A stretch of DNA of 64,000 bases from Zeugodacus cucurbitae (Eukaryota > Arthropoda > Insecta > Diptera > Tephritidae), in the NCBI RefSeq assembly GCF_028554725.1, contig NC_071668.1, positions 55,409,732-55,473,731 on the forward strand. The letters run 5' to 3'. This document shows positions 61,501-64,000 of the stretch, piece by piece. Below the pieces are notes generated by a model. The model searched no databases. It was given only the letters and a program-made list of their open reading frames with translations, and was not told the DNA's origin. How positions within the stretch are numbered: position 1 is the stretch's first letter; the number at the start of each line of letters is the position of its first letter. Position numbers and translations under genes: made by a program.

Positions 61501-62099
61501 GTCAGCCAGACGTTGGTGCTTATGTTTGAAATGCGAGTCAATCCATTGAATAGCTCGCATTACCACGCGTCACTGCGCGTTGGACTTGGGCCTCGCCAGC
61601 GGCAACGGCGACGCAATGCAAAAAAATTATGTAAAATGAGATATTTATGCAAACGTTGGCAAAATTACATGGCACACACAACAGCGCGACGAACGGAAGG
61701 AAAGGTGCAACAACAACAACAAGAAATACAACAAGTGTTCATTGCTTTAATTATAGACGCCCGCAAGTACTTGCAATACGCGGCGCTAACTCCGTCATAC
61801 ACGCTTTTGTGCTATTTTTGCTGATGCCCCAGAGCAACAGCTGCTCGACGCAGACGATTCCCGGTAATTTAGCTAAATTTTACGCCAAGGCATACTCAAG
61901 ATCAGTGGCGCGGCAGGGATGGTCAAGTGGGACGCCAACTGCAGGCGCTTAAAATAATAGCCCTCACTAGGCGCCTTTCATCATTTCTGTATAGTCATTA
62001 TTTCAATTAGCGATTGAGCAATTAGATCAGTGATCTCACGTAGCTCACGTCGTGACATTTGGGTACTCTGATTTTTCAAACAAATTGTTATCATTTCAA
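58585..62099. other. Upstream region of the daw-like gene, T-rich block and GC-richer stretch
   Basis: About 59100-60330 is extremely T-rich on the plus strand (A-rich on the gene's sense strand). About 60750-61950 is markedly richer in G and C, with GCG-rich words, GT runs and CAA repeats (about 61706-61735). It is the likeliest home for the promoter and first non-coding exon of the daw-like gene. Frames here are not conserved-looking. No specific promoter site could be fixed. Confidence 0.35.
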
Positions 62100-64000
62100 T
62101 AAAAAATAAATATAAACATAAATACGTGTTGCTGGCACGCGGCAATAAATGCGCGCATACTCACACTCATACTCGTTGTACTTTATAAATATATATGAAT
62201 ATTTAAATACATATCTACACACATAACTACACATATGCTTAGCGTTACATGAATATGATAATGCTATCAAATCAAATGCCAAACTGATTGAAATGATACG
62301 AGTGCTAAGATCACCATTGACTGACGCGTACTAATACTCGCGCTAATCACACACTCGTTGAGCATACGAGTCGTACGTTTACATGTAGCGTACTTATAGC
62401 GCATAACGATTTCATCAGCTGTTGAAATTGAAAAAAATTATTAAAATCATTAAAAAGAATGTCCGCTTGAGCACTTACAACTATGCAGCATTGATTAGGA
62501 ATGGAATTTTTTTCGACTTTTAGCTTTCGTAAGTGTGTGTAATGTGACCCTTAGCCATTTTAGCTGATAATTTGTAGAACTGTGACAATTTTAATAATTT
62601 TATTATAATTTTCAAATGTAATATGCGAAAGCTGCCGCTATTTCCTTGAAAGTTTTTAATGGATTTTCACACAAAAGTAATAAAAATACAAATGAATGAA
62701 TAAAATATTGATTAGTTGTCAGATGAGCTGTTGACCATATGCTTCACAGTGTTTCAATGTAATTGAGTTATGTTGCAATTAAATAAGAGTACATCACTCA
62801 ATCGCATGAACAAATGTACTTGATTAAAATTCAAGCTTAACCTTTAAGGGTTATATAAAACGATATTTTAAAATTTAATTGCAATTATTTCAAATGATTT
62901 AGATTTAATTGCTGCAGCGAAATGAAAAAGCTCTTTTGAAAGCAATAATTATGAACTAAAAATTTTACCATTTTTTCTGTAAGAATATTTGACTGTAAGA
63001 ATAATAAAAAAAAATTAAAAAAATTTAAGTTAATGATTGACTAATAAGCAAAGGCGAAAAACTCAAAATTAGTAAAATTAGACCATTACATGATATTACT
63101 ACTACCAAGTGAAAGCTTTCACCAAAATAAATAGATTAAGTGTAAGCTTTTAAAAAATTCACTTGAAAAAAACCAGCGGTAATAACTTGAATTTAGAGCT
63201 TTCATTGTAAGCTTTTAAAGACTTCAGACGACATAAGAAAATAAGTGAAAGTAGATTGACATATTTATAAAATAATAAATTCTTAAATTTTAAATTGATA
63301 TTTAAAAATAATATTAAAACTTTAATGAAGAAAGCAAAGCTTTGAAAGCTCAATAAAAGTCTTGATCTCTTGAAATATTATTATTACTATACACAGCATA
63401 GTAGAGTCAGAGTATGTGAAATCTAAAATGAAGAATTTAAAGCTTTGAAAGCTCAATGAGACTTACTCTGTCTACTGTTTAATAAAAAGTATAATGGAAA
63501 CTTAAAATAGAAAATAACTGAAATATAAAATTTCGAGCTTTTTAAGCTCAAACTTTATTTATTGTGATCTGCTACCAACCTAACTGAAACTTAAAGCGTA
63601 AAATAGAGCTATAAATGCAGCTTTACATGGACATTCACAAAAGCTTTTGTGAATTCCAGCCGGAAATAATATTTTAAAGACAGAATAGGTATTTTTAAGC
63701 AAGCAAATTCTGGTTAAATGCTAAAAAGATTCATATTCATAATACCTACATATTCTAAATACGATCCTAATTTAATTTTACTGTTATAAAATGTATTACA
63801 TAAGTAGAGGATTTAACAGCACTTATAAACCACATTGTGCTCGGTTACAAATCAATTTTTCGAGTACTCGCTGATGTATTGAAATATGTATGCTATCTGA
63901 CGTAGTTACTTGCGTCAAACAATTCCTAATAGCTACACGTAATTAACTGTAATTTTAATAAAATGTATCATATTTTGTTTCACTTTGTAGTGGTTTATTT
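62100..64000. other. AT-rich intergenic or upstream DNA with AAGCTTT words
   Basis: From about 63100 to 63660 the sequence repeatedly uses GAAAGCTTT, AAGCTTTTAAA and AAAGCTTTGAAAGCTCAAT (twice, about 63332 and 63439), recalling the minisatellite at 54050-54725. Otherwise nothing is recognised. Confidence 0.45.

Noticed and set aside
61459..61952. Plus-strand frames near 61.5-61.9 kb
   Set aside because: The frames overlap each other and a CAA repeat, and no conserved motif is seen. They are more likely regulatory or UTR-type DNA of the minus-strand gene.

Overview
The window is nuclear DNA of a higher fly. It has AT-rich, intron-containing genes with GTAAGT/GTGAGT donors and a dense load of insect-type transposon debris. 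The protein sequences and repeat families suggest a cyclorrhaphan dipteran, most likely a tephritid fruit fly. That placement is an inference from the look of the sequence, not from a search.

Two host genes are present, pointing toward each other. On the plus strand, 15 coding exons between 6338 and 35330 encode the last 1185 residues of a voltage-gated calcium channel alpha2delta subunit (VWA_N, VWA, Cache, Cys-rich tail, hydrophobic C-terminal anchor signal). Its first exon(s) lie upstream of, or unrecognised in, the window. On the minus strand, four coding exons (58181 to 52961) encode a complete 617-residue activin/TGF-beta ligand, most likely dawdle. It has a signal peptide, a long acidic and His-rich prodomain, an RQKR furin site and a nine-cysteine mature domain. 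A strong splice acceptor at about 58585 implies at least one further non-coding 5' exon upstream. The C-termini of the two genes face each other across about 17.6 kb.

Most of the remaining sequence is mobile-element debris. The 19.9-kb intron 6449-26367 of the alpha2delta gene holds RTE-clade non-LTR copies (the largest at 21563-23729, flanked by a 13-bp target duplication), a Tc1/mariner-type remnant, a repeat with a GTCY microsatellite and two copies of a MITE family. The intron 28903-32855 holds a second copy of the GTCY repeat and of the Tc1/mariner-type element. The 5' 6 kb contains four RTE fragments and a dead mariner. The gap between the genes holds three inverted-repeat elements or families, a 130-bp direct-repeat pair, a Tc1-like and a Tc3-like remnant, and an unidentified frameshifted coding remnant at about 49 kb.

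The rest is AT-rich sequence, with an A-rich block near 39.6-41.3 kb, a T-rich block near 59.1-60.3 kb and an AAAGCTTT-rich minisatellite inside the dawdle-like gene. I found no tRNA, rRNA or CRISPR. I found no evidence for a wholly new multi-gene system. The best leads are the variant metal/ligand sites of the alpha2delta protein, the unidentified remnant at 49 kb and the uncatalogued repeat families.
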